Source: Paraburkholderia largidicola
GTDB lineage: Bacteria > Pseudomonadota > Gammaproteobacteria > Burkholderiales > Burkholderiaceae
NCBI RefSeq assembly: GCF_013426895.1
Contig: NZ_AP023175.1
Location: 1,736,001 to 1,800,000, forward strand
Length of the DNA stretch: 64,000 nt
Direction of reading: 5' to 3'
Shown piece by piece: positions 34,694-44,458 of this stretch. The notes beneath the pieces are model-generated. The model made no database searches, was not told where the DNA came from, and saw nothing but the letters and a program-made list of their open reading frames with translations. The position numbers and the translations under genes were made by a program. Positions within the stretch are counted from its first letter, which is position 1, and every line of letters starts with the position of its first letter.

Positions 34694-34833
34694 CGTCTGG
34701 GTAAAGCGGCGAGCGCATTGGTTCGCGCCTCGTGCGTGACCCGCACACGCTTTGTTACAACTCGCCATGCCGACGCGAAGGCTACCGCCTGCGTGCAGAA
34801 GGTAAAATCGCGGGTCTTACCAGAGAACTACGC

Positions 34834-35364
34834 ATGAATCTTAAGGAACAGATTGGCGCACTCGAAATGGGCGTCGATCAGCTCATCCGGGTTGTCACGG
34901 CTTCGCGCGAGGCCGATGCCGATGCCGCGACCGATCGACATGTGAACGGCGAACAGGCGGTCATCGCCGCGCCGGCCGCCGTCGAAACGGCAGTCGAAGA
35001 AGCGCCGGCGGAGCCGCAAACGCAGGAAGCCGCGGCCGAAAAGCCGACGCTGCATATCGAGCGCCCGAGCCAGAACGAAATCACGATGACGATCGGCGGC
35101 AAGTCGGTCACGCTGCATCCGCTGCAACTGGGTCAGCTGATCGAGGAACTGTCGAACGCGCGCGCGTCGATGCAGCCCGAAGTTCCGCCGAACCTGCCTC
35201 CCGGCTGGCGTTTCGTGTCGACCAAAGACCCGGTCATGGCGGTGCAGAAGCAATCCAACGGCGACCGTCTGCTCGTGATGCGCCATACGGGACACGGCTG
35301 GGTGCCGTTCCAGTTCTCGCCGGAAACGGTCATCCAGATGTACATGATGCTGACGCAGAAGTGA
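34834..35364 (+). CDS. Hypothetical protein, 176 aa
   Basis: A 176-residue protein: an N-terminal helical segment (MNLKEQIGALEMGVDQLIRV), an Ala/Glu/Pro-rich linker at about 45-75, and a compact C-terminal part (NEITMTIGGKSVTLHPLQLG, PGWRFVSTKDPVMAVQKQSN, GWVPFQFSPETVIQMYMML). I recognise no domain. The frame continues upstream, but the start at 34834 fits the sequence best. No signal peptide. Its position between hpnA and hpnB may be chance. Confidence 0.6.
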   Translation: MNLKEQIGALEMGVDQLIRVVTASREADADAATDRHVNGEQAVIAAPAAVETAVEEAPAEPQTQEAAAEKPTLHIERPSQNEITMTIGGKSVTLHPLQLGQLIEELSNARASMQPEVPPNLPPGWRFVSTKDPVMAVQKQSNGDRLLVMRHTGHGWVPFQFSPETVIQMYMMLTQK

Positions 35365-35419
35365 TGCGCGACGGCGCGGGCCGTCGGCAGCGTGCCATGC
35401 ACGCCGCGACGCCCGCCGT

Positions 35420-36091
35420 TCAGTGCGACAGCGGCAGCAACGAATTGAGCAGACTGGTTGCGCGCTGCGTGACGCTCGGGCTGCTCGCCGCTTCGGGGAT
35501 GGGGCTCATGTAGACCACTGGCCCGATGCAAAGCGACGTGTAGCGCGCGTCGCATCCGCCGTCGCGCGACGGCAGCGGTTGATCCGCGCCCGATCCCGTA
35601 CCGGCATCCGCCTCCACGACTTCCGCGAACGTCTTCACGCGGCCGTTGACCTTCTCCGCATACGCCTGCGATCCGCCGTAGCTCTTCAACGCGGCATTCA
35701 GATCGCCGCCCGCCGATTTCATGTAGCCGTACAGAATCGCGGAGCCGACTTCGATGTTGGTCTCGGGATCGGTCAGATCCTTCACGTCTTTCAGCATGCG
35801 CTTGTGCGCGCCGGGCACGACCTGCATGAGACCCGTCGCGCCGTTGCCGCCCTTGGCCTTTTCCTTGAAGCGCGATTCGATCGAGATGATCGCGAGAATG
35901 AGCGCAGGCGGCAGCGCGTACTTCTCCGAGGCGGCGCGCACGGCGTTCGAAATCTGCTCGGCCTTCTCTTTCGCGAGGCCGAACTTCTGGCGCAGATAGT
36001 CTGAGGTGCGGTCCTGGCGGGTCTGATCGTCGGCCAAAGCGCCTTGCATCAAACCTAGCGCGACGACGACCAGACAGACGAGCCGCTTCAT
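35420..36091 (-). CDS. Lytic transglycosylase (SLT domain), exported
   Basis: A 223-residue protein with a signal peptide (MKRLVCLVVVALGLMQGALA) and a soluble lytic transglycosylase domain at about 55-150: LILAIISIESRFKEKA (catalytic Glu), GATGLMQVVPGAHKR, ETNIEVGSAILYGYM, NAALKSYGGSQAYAEKVNG. It cleaves peptidoglycan glycan strands with 1,6-anhydro ends. The start overlaps the stop of hpnB (ATGA), so it is cotranscribed with a hopanoid gene, an unusual partner. It lies on the minus strand. Confidence 0.9.
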   Translation of the reverse strand: MKRLVCLVVVALGLMQGALADDQTRQDRTSDYLRQKFGLAKEKAEQISNAVRAASEKYALPPALILAIISIESRFKEKAKGGNGATGLMQVVPGAHKRMLKDVKDLTDPETNIEVGSAILYGYMKSAGGDLNAALKSYGGSQAYAEKVNGRVKTFAEVVEADAGTGSGADQPLPSRDGGCDARYTSLCIGPVVYMSPIPEAASSPSVTQRATSLLNSLLPLSH

Positions 36092-37266
36092 TGATTCGTC
36101 CCGGCCGGCGCCTGCACGCGCGCCTTCCATTGCCCGCCCTTGCCGCGCCAGTAGCGCACGGCCGAACCGAACGTCGCGCTGACATAAAACAGCGCGATCA
36201 GCGGCAGGAACGGCGCCCACAGTGGCGAACGCTGGTAGTAGCGCAGCATCGGCGCATAGGCGCAGCACATCGCGGCCCACGCGAGCCACGCGGGCCAGCC
36301 TTTCGCCCCGAGCACGATGGCGACGACGGGCGGCGCGAGGTAGATGATCGTCATGCCGAGCAGCGTGCCCGCCAGCAGCCAGGCCGAGTAGCGCAATTGC
36401 GTGAACGCGGTGCGCGCGATCATGTTCCAGATTTCGCGCCAGCTGTCGTACGGGCGCAGCGAGACGCTGCGCGCCGCCACGTCGAGGCGGATCGGATGAC
36501 GCCCTTCGCCGCGATGCTTGATCCGGGCGGCGAGGCTGCAATCGTCGATCAGTTCGGCGCGGATCGATTCGATGCCGCCCGCTTCTTCGAGCGCCGTGCG
36601 GCGCACCAGCATGCAGCCGCCCGCCGCGCCCGCCGTACGGTTGCGCGGGTTGTTGACCCACGCGAACGGATACAGCTTCGCGAAGAAGAACACGAAAGCG
36701 GGAATCAGCGCCTTTTCCCAGAACGAGTCGCAGCGCAGGCGGACCATCAGCGAAACGAGGTCGCGCTTTTCGGCGTCGGCGCGCATCACGAGTTGCGTCA
36801 GCGCGTCGGACGGATGACCGATGTCGGCGTCGGTGAGCAGCAGGTATTCCGGCGTGTAGCCGAGCGAGCGCGCCGCCTCGATGCCCTGCGATTGCGCCCA
36901 GACCTTGCCCGACCAGCCCGTGGGCAGCGGCTTCGCGGTAATCACGGTCAGCCGGTCCGGACACTGCAGCGCGAGCGCGGCAGCGCGGGCGGCGTCGGCG
37001 GTGCCGTCGGTGCTGTGGTCGTCGACGACGATCACGTGAAATTCGCCCGGATAGTCCTGCTTGAGCAGCGACGTGACAGCCCGCGCGATCACGTCCGCTT
37101 CATTGCGCGCCGGGACGACGGCGGCGACGCCCGGCCATGCGTCGCGCGACTCGGGCGCAAGCGGCGCGGCGGGCTGCGCGCGCCAGAAGCCGCCGCGCGC
37201 GAACAGCAGCACACACCAGATCAACAGCGACACACACGCCAACAGAAACAGAACCGCCGCAATCAT
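36088..37266 (-). CDS. hpnB: Hopanoid-associated glycosyltransferase HpnB
   Basis: A 392-residue GT2 enzyme anchored by an N-terminal helix (MIAAVLFLLACVSLLIWCV) and C-terminal membrane helices (about 290-370). The GT-A domain has VVPARNEADVIARAVTSLL, IVVDDHSTDGTADAA, DADIGHPSDAL and a long insert typical of HpnB (KRDLVSLMVRLRCDSFWEK, GGCMLVRRTALEEAGGIE). It probably adds a sugar to the hopanoid side chain. The start codon ATGATT overlaps the stop of a short open frame; GAGGGCAATGC precedes it. Confidence 0.9.
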   Translation of the reverse strand: MIAAVLFLLACVSLLIWCVLLFARGGFWRAQPAAPLAPESRDAWPGVAAVVPARNEADVIARAVTSLLKQDYPGEFHVIVVDDHSTDGTADAARAAALALQCPDRLTVITAKPLPTGWSGKVWAQSQGIEAARSLGYTPEYLLLTDADIGHPSDALTQLVMRADAEKRDLVSLMVRLRCDSFWEKALIPAFVFFFAKLYPFAWVNNPRNRTAGAAGGCMLVRRTALEEAGGIESIRAELIDDCSLAARIKHRGEGRHPIRLDVAARSVSLRPYDSWREIWNMIARTAFTQLRYSAWLLAGTLLGMTIIYLAPPVVAIVLGAKGWPAWLAWAAMCCAYAPMLRYYQRSPLWAPFLPLIALFYVSATFGSAVRYWRGKGGQWKARVQAPAGTNQ

Positions 37267-37748
37267 GCATTGCCCTCTATGAAAGCCGCGCGCTTTGCGT
37301 CTCCAGGGCGCGGCGACGGACGCGGCGCGCCAGCACTACCTGCGACGCTGCGCCAATCGTGGAAATCGAGCACCAGCCGGCCATCGACTATGTGATAGAC
37401 CGCGTTTTCGATACGTTCAAGAATGCGCCGCCGACGAAAGACGCCGCAGAAAATTCAATTGCTGCAGGCCGGGAACCGCAGGCGATGCGTCGGCGCAGCA
37501 AAAGGCCGATAGTTTAAGGGTTCCTGTCAACAGGCGCAGCGAGTCATTTTTGCCACGCCAGGCGGCGCGCAAACGCCACAGTGCGGGACGCCTGAAAAGC
37601 AAACAGACAGCGATAGCGTTAGAATGCGCGTTTGGTCTCGAGTATCGACTTCCGTCGGATTTAAGACATCAACTAATATACAGACGCGGCGAACAGGTCG
37701 TTTTTACCGACCTGCCCGGAATCCCGCGTCAGTCGGAGTTCGCCGCAT
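37267..37748. other. Divergent region between hpnB and ispH
   Basis: No annotated gene. On the minus strand a frame of about 68 codons is open up to hpnB and overlaps its ATG by the TGA stop, and reads like protein (RILERIENAVYHIVDGRLVL), but it has no ATG, GTG or TTG start near its beginning. The ispH side (37620-37748) holds an AT-rich part (AACTAATATACAG near 37671) that may contain its promoter. Confidence 0.5.
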
Positions 37749-38693
37749 ATGCGAGTCATCCTTGCCCAACCCCGCGGCTTTTGTGCGGGAGTCGTGAGGG
37801 CGATCGAAATTGTCGATCGCGCTTTGCAGCAACATGGCGCACCTGTTTACGTGCGTCATGAAATCGTCCACAACAGGCACGTGGTCGATAACCTTCGCCG
37901 TAAAGGCGCGCGCTTCGTCGAGGAACTCGACGAGGTGCCGCAGGGCGCAGTTGCTATTTTCAGTGCCCACGGTGTTTCGCAAAGCGTCGAACGCGACGCG
38001 GAGCAGCGCGGTCTCGACGTGCTCGATGCCACCTGCCCGCTGGTGACGAAGGTTCATGTGCAAGGTCGTCAGTACGTGGGCGGGGGCCGCACGCTGATCC
38101 TGATCGGGCACGCGGGCCATCCGGAAGTCGAAGGCACGATCGGCCAGATTCCGGGCAAGGTGCTGCTCGTGCAAAGCGAAGCCGAAGTCGCGAAGCTGGA
38201 ACTGCCCATCGACACGCCGCTCGCCTATGTCACGCAGACCACGCTGTCGGTGGACGACACGCGCGGCATCATCGATGCGCTGAAGCGCCGCTTCCCCGAC
38301 ATCGTCGGTCCGGATACGCGCGACATCTGCTACGCGACGCAAAACCGCCAGGCGGCCGTGCGCGAACTCAGCACGCAGGTCGAGGTGCTGCTGGTGGTGG
38401 GCGCAACGAACAGCTCGAACTCGAATCGCCTGCGCGAGATCGGCAGCGAAACGGGCGTGCCGAGCTTTCTGGTCGCCGACGGTTCCGAAGTGAAGCCGGA
38501 GTGGTTCGCCAACGTGAAGACGGTCGGCATCACGGCCGGCGCGTCGGCACCGGAAGAAATGGTCGAGAACGTAATCGATGCGCTACGCGCACTGGGCCCC
38601 GTCGACGTTACGACGATGGCGGGACGTGAAGAAAAAGTTGAATTCAAGTTGCCGTCGAAGCTGACGCAACAACTCGCTGCACGCGAAGTTTAA
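37749..38693 (+). CDS. ispH: 4-hydroxy-3-methylbut-2-enyl diphosphate reductase
   Basis: A 314-residue 4Fe-4S enzyme, last step of the MEP isoprenoid pathway, giving IPP and DMAPP. Cluster cysteines: GFCAGVVRA (Cys12), [11 protein letters not shown] and [13 protein letters not shown]. Also seen are the substrate segment [25 protein letters not shown] and [10 protein letters not shown]. It lies 10 bp before hpnH, in the same operon, so precursor supply is linked to hopanoid synthesis. A second copy of ispH elsewhere is likely, as in other Burkholderia. Confidence 0.97.
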   Translation: MRVILAQPRGFCAGVVRAIEIVDRALQQHGAPVYVRHEIVHNRHVVDNLRRKGARFVEELDEVPQGAVAIFSAHGVSQSVERDAEQRGLDVLDATCPLVTKVHVQGRQYVGGGRTLILIGHAGHPEVEGTIGQIPGKVLLVQSEAEVAKLELPIDTPLAYVTQTTLSVDDTRGIIDALKRRFPDIVGPDTRDICYATQNRQAAVRELSTQVEVLLVVGATNSSNSNRLREIGSETGVPSFLVADGSEVKPEWFANVKTVGITAGASAPEEMVENVIDALRALGPVDVTTMAGREEKVEFKLPSKLTQQLAAREV

Positions 38694-38703
38694 GGAGGAC
38701 AGT

Positions 38704-39861
38704 TTGTCTATTCCGATGCTACAAAAAGTCCGGGTTGGCGCTTACATCATGCGCAACCACCTCAAGGGCAACAAACGGTACCCGCTCGCGCTGATGCTCG
38801 AGCCGCTGTTCCGCTGTAACCTGGCCTGCAACGGCTGCGGCAAGATCGACTATCCGGATCCCATCCTGAACCAGCGTCTGTCGCTGGCGGAATGCCTCGA
38901 AGCCGTCGACGAGTGCGGCGCGCCCGTGGTGTCGATCGCGGGCGGCGAGCCGCTGCTGCACAAGGAAATGCCGCAGATCGTCAAGGGCATCATGGCGCGC
39001 AAGAAGTTCGTGTACCTGTGCACGAACGCGCTGCTGATGGAAAAGAAGATGGACGATTACGAGCCGAACCCGTACTTCGTCTGGTCGGTGCACCTCGACG
39101 GCGACCGCGAAGCGCACGATCACTCGGTCTCGCAGGAAGGCGTGTACGACAAGGCCGTCGCGGCCATCAAGGAAGCCAAGCGCCGCGGCTTCCGCGTGAA
39201 CATCAACTGCACGCTGTTCAACGATGCCGTGCCCGAGCGCGTGGCGAAGTTCTTCGACACGGTCGGCGAGATTGGTGTGGACGGCATCACGGTGTCGCCC
39301 GGCTACGCGTATGAGCGTGCCCCGGACCAGCAGCACTTCCTGAACCGCGACAAGACCAAGAACCTGTTCCGCGAAATCTTCAAGCGCGGCAACAACGGCA
39401 AGAAGTGGTCGTTCAGCCAGTCGAGCCTGTTTCTCGACTTCCTGGCCGGCAATCAGAGCTACGAATGCACGCCTTGGGGCAACCCGGCGCGCACCGTGTT
39501 CGGCTGGCAGAAGCCGTGCTATCTGGTCGGCGAAGGTTACGTGAAGACCTTCAAGGAACTGATGGAAACCACCGACTGGGACAAGTACGGCACCGGCAAG
39601 TATGAGAAATGCGCGGACTGCATGGTCCACTGCGGCTTCGAAGCGACGGCCGTGATGGACACGGTCGCGCATCCGCTGAAGGCGCTGAAGGTCAGCCTGA
39701 AGGGTGCGCGGACAACGGGTGCGTTCGCCAAGGACATCCCGCTCGACAAGCAGCGCCCGGCAGAATACGTGTTCTCGCGCCACGTCGAGATCAAGCTCGA
39801 AGAGATCAAGGTCAAGGGCACGGGCAAGAAGGTGCAGACGTCGGCCGCTGCGTTGAATTAA
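38704..39861 (+). CDS. hpnH: Hopanoid biosynthesis radical SAM protein HpnH
   Basis: A 385-residue radical SAM enzyme that joins 5'-deoxyadenosine to diploptene to give adenosylhopane. The cluster motif CNLACNGC lies near residue 41. Other blocks: VSIAGGEPLLHKEMPQIVKG, YLCTNALLMEKKMDD, and the end with CADCMVHCGFEATAV. The start is TTG with AAGGAGGACAG upstream; the next ATG lies in the conserved start of the family (MSIPMLQKVRVGAYIMRNH). It ends at a bidirectional terminator shared with hpnM. Confidence 0.95.
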   Translation: MSIPMLQKVRVGAYIMRNHLKGNKRYPLALMLEPLFRCNLACNGCGKIDYPDPILNQRLSLAECLEAVDECGAPVVSIAGGEPLLHKEMPQIVKGIMARKKFVYLCTNALLMEKKMDDYEPNPYFVWSVHLDGDREAHDHSVSQEGVYDKAVAAIKEAKRRGFRVNINCTLFNDAVPERVAKFFDTVGEIGVDGITVSPGYAYERAPDQQHFLNRDKTKNLFREIFKRGNNGKKWSFSQSSLFLDFLAGNQSYECTPWGNPARTVFGWQKPCYLVGEGYVKTFKELMETTDWDKYGTGKYEKCADCMVHCGFEATAVMDTVAHPLKALKVSLKGARTTGAFAKDIPLDKQRPAEYVFSRHVEIKLEEIKVKGTGKKVQTSAAALN

Positions 39862-39881
39862 TACGCATCCAAGCCGCATGA

Positions 39882-39916
39882 AAAAGAGCGCAACGGTTTA
39901 ACCGTTGCGCTCTTTT
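39882..39916 (+). terminator. Terminator between hpnH and hpnM (usable in both directions)
   Basis: A perfect 16-bp stem AAAAGAGCGCAACGGT / ACCGTTGCGCTCTTTT with a TTA loop. It is followed by GTTTGG on the plus strand and A/T rich on the other side, so it can stop both convergent genes. Confidence 0.85.
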
Positions 39917-39963
39917 GTTTGGTGCCGCTGCTGAACGCTGCCAGACCCGGGCAGCGCTATGGG

Positions 39964-40569
39964 TCAGCCCGCGCTACGCGCGTTGTGCTCGGTGAGGAAC
40001 TTGATCAAACCGTCCACGCCGCCCTTGTTCAGCTGATCCTGGAACTGCGTCTGATACACCTGGATCAGCCATGCGCCCATCATGTTGATGTCGTAAATCT
40101 TCCAGCCGTTCGCCGTTTTTTCCAGGCGATAGTCGATGGCGTCGTCGCCGCCGTTGCTCAGCACGTGTGACTGAACGACAGTATCTTTCGCGTCCGCCGC
40201 CGCGCTCGACGGCGCGAATTTGAACTTCACGTCCTGATCGCGCAGTTGCGACAGCGATGCCGCATAGGTGCCGACGAGCAGCTTCGTGAATTGCTCATAC
40301 AGTTGTTTTTGTTGCTCCGGCGTGGCCGTGGCCCAGGCTTTACCGACGGCGATGCGCGTCGTGCGCTGGAAGTTGGTGGCGGGCACGAAGTGCGACTCGA
40401 CCACTTGCGTGATCTTTTTCATGTCGCCGCCGCGAGCCTGCGGGTCGGCCTTCATCGCATTGACGGTGCCTTCGACTGCGCTCTTCACGATCGCATCAGG
40501 CGCGGTTTGTGCGAAAGCCGCGGTGGACACCACGGCGGCTGCCAGAAAAGCAGAGAGATAACGTTTCAT
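39964..40569 (-). CDS. hpnM: Hopanoid-associated MlaC/Ttg2D-like periplasmic protein HpnM
   Basis: A 201-residue protein with a signal peptide (MKRYLSAFLAAAVVSTAAFA). The MlaC-like body has KITQVVESHFVPATNFQRTTR, KAWATATPEQQKQLYEQFTKLLVGTYA and GWKIYDINMMGAWLIQVYQTQ. MlaC proteins carry phospholipids between membranes; HpnM is the hopanoid-associated member. It is divergent from hpnN, with a symmetrical pair of promoter-like elements between them. No mlaBDEF is present near it, so the hopanoid assignment rests on context. Confidence 0.85.
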   Translation of the reverse strand: MKRYLSAFLAAAVVSTAAFAQTAPDAIVKSAVEGTVNAMKADPQARGGDMKKITQVVESHFVPATNFQRTTRIAVGKAWATATPEQQKQLYEQFTKLLVGTYAASLSQLRDQDVKFKFAPSSAAADAKDTVVQSHVLSNGGDDAIDYRLEKTANGWKIYDINMMGAWLIQVYQTQFQDQLNKGGVDGLIKFLTEHNARSAG

Positions 40570-40635
40570 ACGCTCATCGGGACAGTTGAGAATGAACCCG
40601 CGCCGGACAGGCCGCATCCGGCACGATTACGGGCC

Positions 40636-40646
40636 AGTATACCGAC
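40636..40646 (-). promoter_or_regulatory. hpnM promoter element GTCGGTATACT
   Basis: On the minus strand the element reads GTCGGTATACT, with TATACT fitting a -10 hexamer, about 70 bp upstream of hpnM. It is an exact match to the hpnN element on the other strand. No clear TTGACA-like -35 is seen. Confidence 0.55.
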
Positions 40647-40700
40647 TTAAGACTTTGAAGGGCTGCACAGGGTTCACTAAGGCGACCCGGCGGCGGCAGC

Positions 40701-40711
40701 GTCGGTATACT
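40701..40711 (+). promoter_or_regulatory. hpnN promoter element GTCGGTATACT
   Basis: GTCGGTATACT on the plus strand, with TATACT as candidate -10, 50 bp upstream of hpnN. With the hpnM copy it forms a perfect 11-base inverted repeat with arms 54 bp apart in the divergent promoter region. Confidence 0.55.
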
Positions 40712-40760
40712 TGTGCCCTTTACCAATAACGCCAATCGTGACAAGGCCCCGCTCGCGTAC

Positions 40761-43373
40761 ATGCTGAAGTCATCTATCGTTCGCCTCGTTGTCTGGTCGG
40801 TGCGCCGCCCGCTGCAGGTCATCGGGCTGTCGCTCGTGCTCGCCGTGCTGAGCACCATTTACGTCGTTCATCACTTCAAGATCAATACCGACATCAGCCG
40901 CCTCGTCGAGAACGATGCGAAATGGACGGCGCTCGAACAGCAAATCGACAAGGCCTTCCCCGATCGCGGACAGACCTTGCTGGTCGTCGTCGAGGCCGGT
41001 GCGCCCGAGTACGCGGATGCCGCCGCGAACACGCTGGCCACCGAGCTGCAAAAGAACACGAAGGAATTCAGTTCCGTCATGCAGCCGGGCAGCGGCCCGT
41101 TCTTCGAAAAGGAAGGCTTGCTGTTCCCGTCGCTCGCCGACGTGCAATCCACCACCTCGCAACTGGTCAAGGCGCGCCCGCTCATCAACTCGCTCGCGCA
41201 TGATCCGAGTCTGACGGGCCTCGCCGGCACGCTGACCACGAGCCTGCTGCTGCCGCTGCAGATCGGCCAGGTGAAGCTCGGCGACATGAGCAACCTGCTG
41301 TCGCGCAGCGCGACCGTGATCGATCACGTGCTGGCCAACGAGCCCGCTGTGTTCTCGTGGCGCGCGCTCGTCGACAAGGATGCCGCCAAGGTGCCCGCGC
41401 GCGCGTTCATCGTCGTGCAGCCGAAGCTGGACTATGCGGCGCTGCAGGCGGGCGCGCGGGCCTCGGAAGAGGTTCGCAAGACGGCGGACTCGCTCGATCT
41501 CGACTCGCAATACGGCGCGCGCATCCGCCTGACGGGCGAACAGCCGCTCGCGGACGACGAATTCGCCTCGGTGCAGGACGGCGCGGAGATCAACGGCATC
41601 GTCACGTTCTTCGTCGTGCTCGGCATCCTGTGGCTCGCGCTGCGCTCGGGCCGCCTGATCGTCGCCGTGTTCATCACGCTTTTCGTTGGCCTCGTCATCA
41701 CGGCGGCGCTCGGCCTGATGATGGTCGATGCGCTGAACATGATTTCCGTCGCGTTCATGGTGCTGTTCGTCGGGCTTGGCGTCGACTTCGGCGTGCAGTT
41801 CGGCGTGAAGTACCGCGAAGAGCGCAACCGCGACGACCGGCTCGCCGCCGCGCTGATCCACACGGCATACAGCATCGGCGTGCCGTTGACGCTCGCCGCC
41901 GTGGCCGTCGCCGAGAGCTTCTTCTCGTTCCTGCCGACCGCGTATCGCGGCGTCTCGGAGCTGGGCAAGATCGCGGGCGTCGGCATGTTCGTCGCGTATC
42001 TGACCAACATGACGCTGCTGCCCGCGCTCATCAAGGTCTTCAACCCGCCGGGCGAGGCCGAATCGCCAGGCTTCACGTTCCTCGCGCCCGTCGACGACTT
42101 CCTCGACCGCAACCGCACCCCCGTGCTGATCGCGACGGCCGTGCTGATCATCGGCGCGTCGCCGTTGCTGCTGCATCTGCGCTTCGACTTCAATCCGCTG
42201 CACCTGAAGGACCCGAACACGGAGTCGATGGCGACGCTGATCTCGCTGAACGACGCGCCCGAGGCGGCCGTGAACAACGTGCGGGCACTGGCGCCGTCGC
42301 TGGCGGATGCGGATAAGATCGCCGCGCGTCTGTCGAAACTGCCCGAAGTGGGCCGCACGACGACCCTCACCACGTTCATTCCTGCCGACCAGCCGCAAAA
42401 GCTCGCGCTGGTTGCCGCCGCGGCGCAACAACTGCTGCCCGCGCTGACGCAGACGCCCGCGCCGCCCGCCACCGACGCCGTGCGCGTCGCCGCGCTCAAG
42501 CGCACGTCGGCGCAACTCTCACTCGCCGCCGACGATCACCCCGGCCCGGGTGCCGCGGAAGCCAAACATCTGTCCGAAACGCTGGCCAAGCTCGCGAGCG
42601 CGGATGTCTCGACGCGCGATCGCGCCGAGCGCGCGATGTCGGTCCCGCTGAAGATTTCGCTGAAGCAGCTGGCCACCCTGCTGCAACCGTCGGAAATCAC
42701 CCGCGACAACGTGCCGAAGGACATCGCCGACAGCTGGGTATCGAAGACAGGCCAGGCGCTCGTCGAGATTTCGCCGAAAGTGCCGCCCGGCACCGATCCC
42801 GGCGACGACGTGATGCTGCGCAATTTCGCCAGGGCCGTGAAAACGGCGGAGCCGGGCGCGATCGGCGGCCCGATCTCGATCCTCCATTCGGCGAATGTGA
42901 TCATCAAGTCGTTCGTACAGGCGGGCGCGTGGGCCATCCTGTCAATCAGCGCCCTGCTCTGGCTCACGCTGCGCCGGTTCGGCGACGTGCTGCGCACGCT
43001 CGTGCCGCTGCTGGTGTCGGCCGTCGTCACGCTGGAGTTGTGCGTCGTGTTCAACATGCCGCTTAATTTCGCGAATATCATCGCGTTGCCGCTGATGCTC
43101 GGCGTGGGCGTCGCGTTCAAGATTTACTTCGTGATGGCCTGGCGCAGAGGGCAAACGGGCCTGCTGCAATCCAGTCTCACCCACGCCGTGCTGTTCAGCG
43201 CGGCGACCACCGCTACGGCGTTCGGCAGCCTGTGGCTGTCGCATCACCCGGGCACGTCGAGCATGGGGCGTCTGCTGGCGCTGTCCCTCCTCTGCACGCT
43301 GATTGGCGCTGTGGTATTTCAACCGGTATTGATGGGCAAACCGCGCGTTCGACGCGCATCGAAGAAACAATAA
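40761..43373 (+). CDS. hpnN: Hopanoid transporter HpnN (RND/MMPL superfamily)
   Basis: An 870-residue inner-membrane protein of the RND superfamily. Two repeats, each with a membrane helix followed by a large periplasmic domain and then five helices: helices at about residues 20-40, 285-470, 490-510 and 740-865. Sequence marks: [40 protein letters not shown] and [18 protein letters not shown]. The family moves hopanoids to the outer membrane. The ATG at 40761 is preferred over an upstream in-frame start. It is followed after 10 bp by mlaA. Confidence 0.92.
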   Translation: MLKSSIVRLVVWSVRRPLQVIGLSLVLAVLSTIYVVHHFKINTDISRLVENDAKWTALEQQIDKAFPDRGQTLLVVVEAGAPEYADAAANTLATELQKNTKEFSSVMQPGSGPFFEKEGLLFPSLADVQSTTSQLVKARPLINSLAHDPSLTGLAGTLTTSLLLPLQIGQVKLGDMSNLLSRSATVIDHVLANEPAVFSWRALVDKDAAKVPARAFIVVQPKLDYAALQAGARASEEVRKTADSLDLDSQYGARIRLTGEQPLADDEFASVQDGAEINGIVTFFVVLGILWLALRSGRLIVAVFITLFVGLVITAALGLMMVDALNMISVAFMVLFVGLGVDFGVQFGVKYREERNRDDRLAAALIHTAYSIGVPLTLAAVAVAESFFSFLPTAYRGVSELGKIAGVGMFVAYLTNMTLLPALIKVFNPPGEAESPGFTFLAPVDDFLDRNRTPVLIATAVLIIGASPLLLHLRFDFNPLHLKDPNTESMATLISLNDAPEAAVNNVRALAPSLADADKIAARLSKLPEVGRTTTLTTFIPADQPQKLALVAAAAQQLLPALTQTPAPPATDAVRVAALKRTSAQLSLAADDHPGPGAAEAKHLSETLAKLASADVSTRDRAERAMSVPLKISLKQLATLLQPSEITRDNVPKDIADSWVSKTGQALVEISPKVPPGTDPGDDVMLRNFARAVKTAEPGAIGGPISILHSANVIIKSFVQAGAWAILSISALLWLTLRRFGDVLRTLVPLLVSAVVTLELCVVFNMPLNFANIIALPLMLGVGVAFKIYFVMAWRRGQTGLLQSSLTHAVLFSAATTATAFGSLWLSHHPGTSSMGRLLALSLLCTLIGAVVFQPVLMGKPRVRRASKKQ

Positions 43374-43383
43374 GGAACGCCGC

Positions 43384-44349
43384 ATGAAGATGCGTACAGC
43401 CGCGCTGGCACTGGCCGCCGCGAGTCTTGCAACGGGGTGTGCAACGGGACCCGACCGGAAGCCCGGGGATCCGCTCGAACCGATGAACCGCGCGATTTTC
43501 AACTTCAACGACGCGCTCGATCGCACGGTCGCCGTGCCGATTGCGAAGGGTTATCAGAAGGTCACGCCGCAGCCGCTGCGTCAGGCCATCAGCAACTTCT
43601 TCTCGAACCTCGGTGATCTCGACAACTTTGCGAACAGCCTGCTTCAGTTGCACATCAAGGACGCAACCGAAAGCCTGATGCGTTTCGCGATGAACTCGAC
43701 GTTCGGTCTTGGCGGCCTGATCGACTTCGCGACGCCCGCCGGCCTGCCGAAGCACAAGGAGGATTTCGGCCTGACGCTCGGCCGCTGGGGCGTGCCGTCG
43801 GGCCCGTATCTGGTGTTGCCGCTGTTCGGCCCGAGCTCGTTCCGCGACGGCCTCGGCTATCTGGTCGACTTCCGCGCCAATCCGATCACGTACATGGGCT
43901 GGGAGTACAAGTATCCGCTGTTCTTCGTACAGTTCGTCAGCGTGCGGTCGGATCTGCTCGGCGCGACGACACTGCTGGAACAGGCGGCCCTCGACAAATA
44001 CTCGTTCGTTCGCGACGCCTATACGCAGCAGCGCAAATCGATGCTGCGCGGCGCGAATGCGCCGGCATCGGCGTTGCCCGATTACGGTGACGACGACGAA
44101 TCGGGCGCGCAGGCGCCTTCAGGTGCATCGGGCACGGCGCCGACCACCGTGCCGGGCGCGGCGCCGCTCGGCTTGCCGAACTACTCGGATCCGGGACAAG
44201 CGGCTCCGGCGGAAGGGGCGTCGGGCGCGGGCGGCGCGAAGCCCGCGCCGACCAACGACGACAGCGTGCCGAAGTACGAAGATCCGGGCGAAGGCGCCGC
44301 GCCGTCGCCCGCGCCTGCCACGGGAACGCCCGCTCCCGCTTCGCAGTAA
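43384..44349 (+). CDS. mlaA: Outer-membrane lipid-asymmetry lipoprotein MlaA (VacJ) with a proline-rich tail
   Basis: A 321-residue lipoprotein: signal peptide with lipobox LATGC (Cys20), then DPLEPMNRAIFNFNDALDRT, FSNLGDLDNFANSLLQLHIKDA and RWGVPSGPYLVLPLFGPSS, the MlaA core (to about residue 225). A tail of about 90 residues, rich in Ala, Pro, Gly and Asp, contains the repeats LPDYGDDD, LPNYSDPGQ and VPKYEDPGE. MlaA removes mislocated phospholipids from the outer leaflet. Being in one operon with hpnN, 10 bp apart, it may pair with hopanoid transport. Core proteins usually lack the long tail. Confidence 0.92.
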   Translation: MKMRTAALALAAASLATGCATGPDRKPGDPLEPMNRAIFNFNDALDRTVAVPIAKGYQKVTPQPLRQAISNFFSNLGDLDNFANSLLQLHIKDATESLMRFAMNSTFGLGGLIDFATPAGLPKHKEDFGLTLGRWGVPSGPYLVLPLFGPSSFRDGLGYLVDFRANPITYMGWEYKYPLFFVQFVSVRSDLLGATTLLEQAALDKYSFVRDAYTQQRKSMLRGANAPASALPDYGDDDESGAQAPSGASGTAPTTVPGAAPLGLPNYSDPGQAAPAEGASGAGGAKPAPTNDDSVPKYEDPGEGAAPSPAPATGTPAPASQ

Positions 44350-44376
44350 GCCGTCCGCACCGGTACAGAAAACAGA

Positions 44377-44408
44377 AGCCCCGGCTGGTCATTCGACCAG
44401 CCGGGGCT
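44377..44408 (+). terminator. Rho-independent terminator of hpnN-mlaA
   Basis: A perfect 14-bp stem AGCCCCGGCTGGTC / GACCAGCCGGGGCT with an ATTC loop, followed by TTGTCTTT. It ends 60 bp past the mlaA stop. Confidence 0.9.
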
Positions 44409-44458
44409 TTGTCTTTCCGGGCGCTTTTCAGGGCAGCCGATGCCGCCGTCCGAAAGCG

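Noticed and set aside
40770..42515. A 581-codon frame on the minus strand in hpnN
   Set aside because: Antisense shadow of hpnN, rich in Arg, Gln and His, with no recognisable fold.
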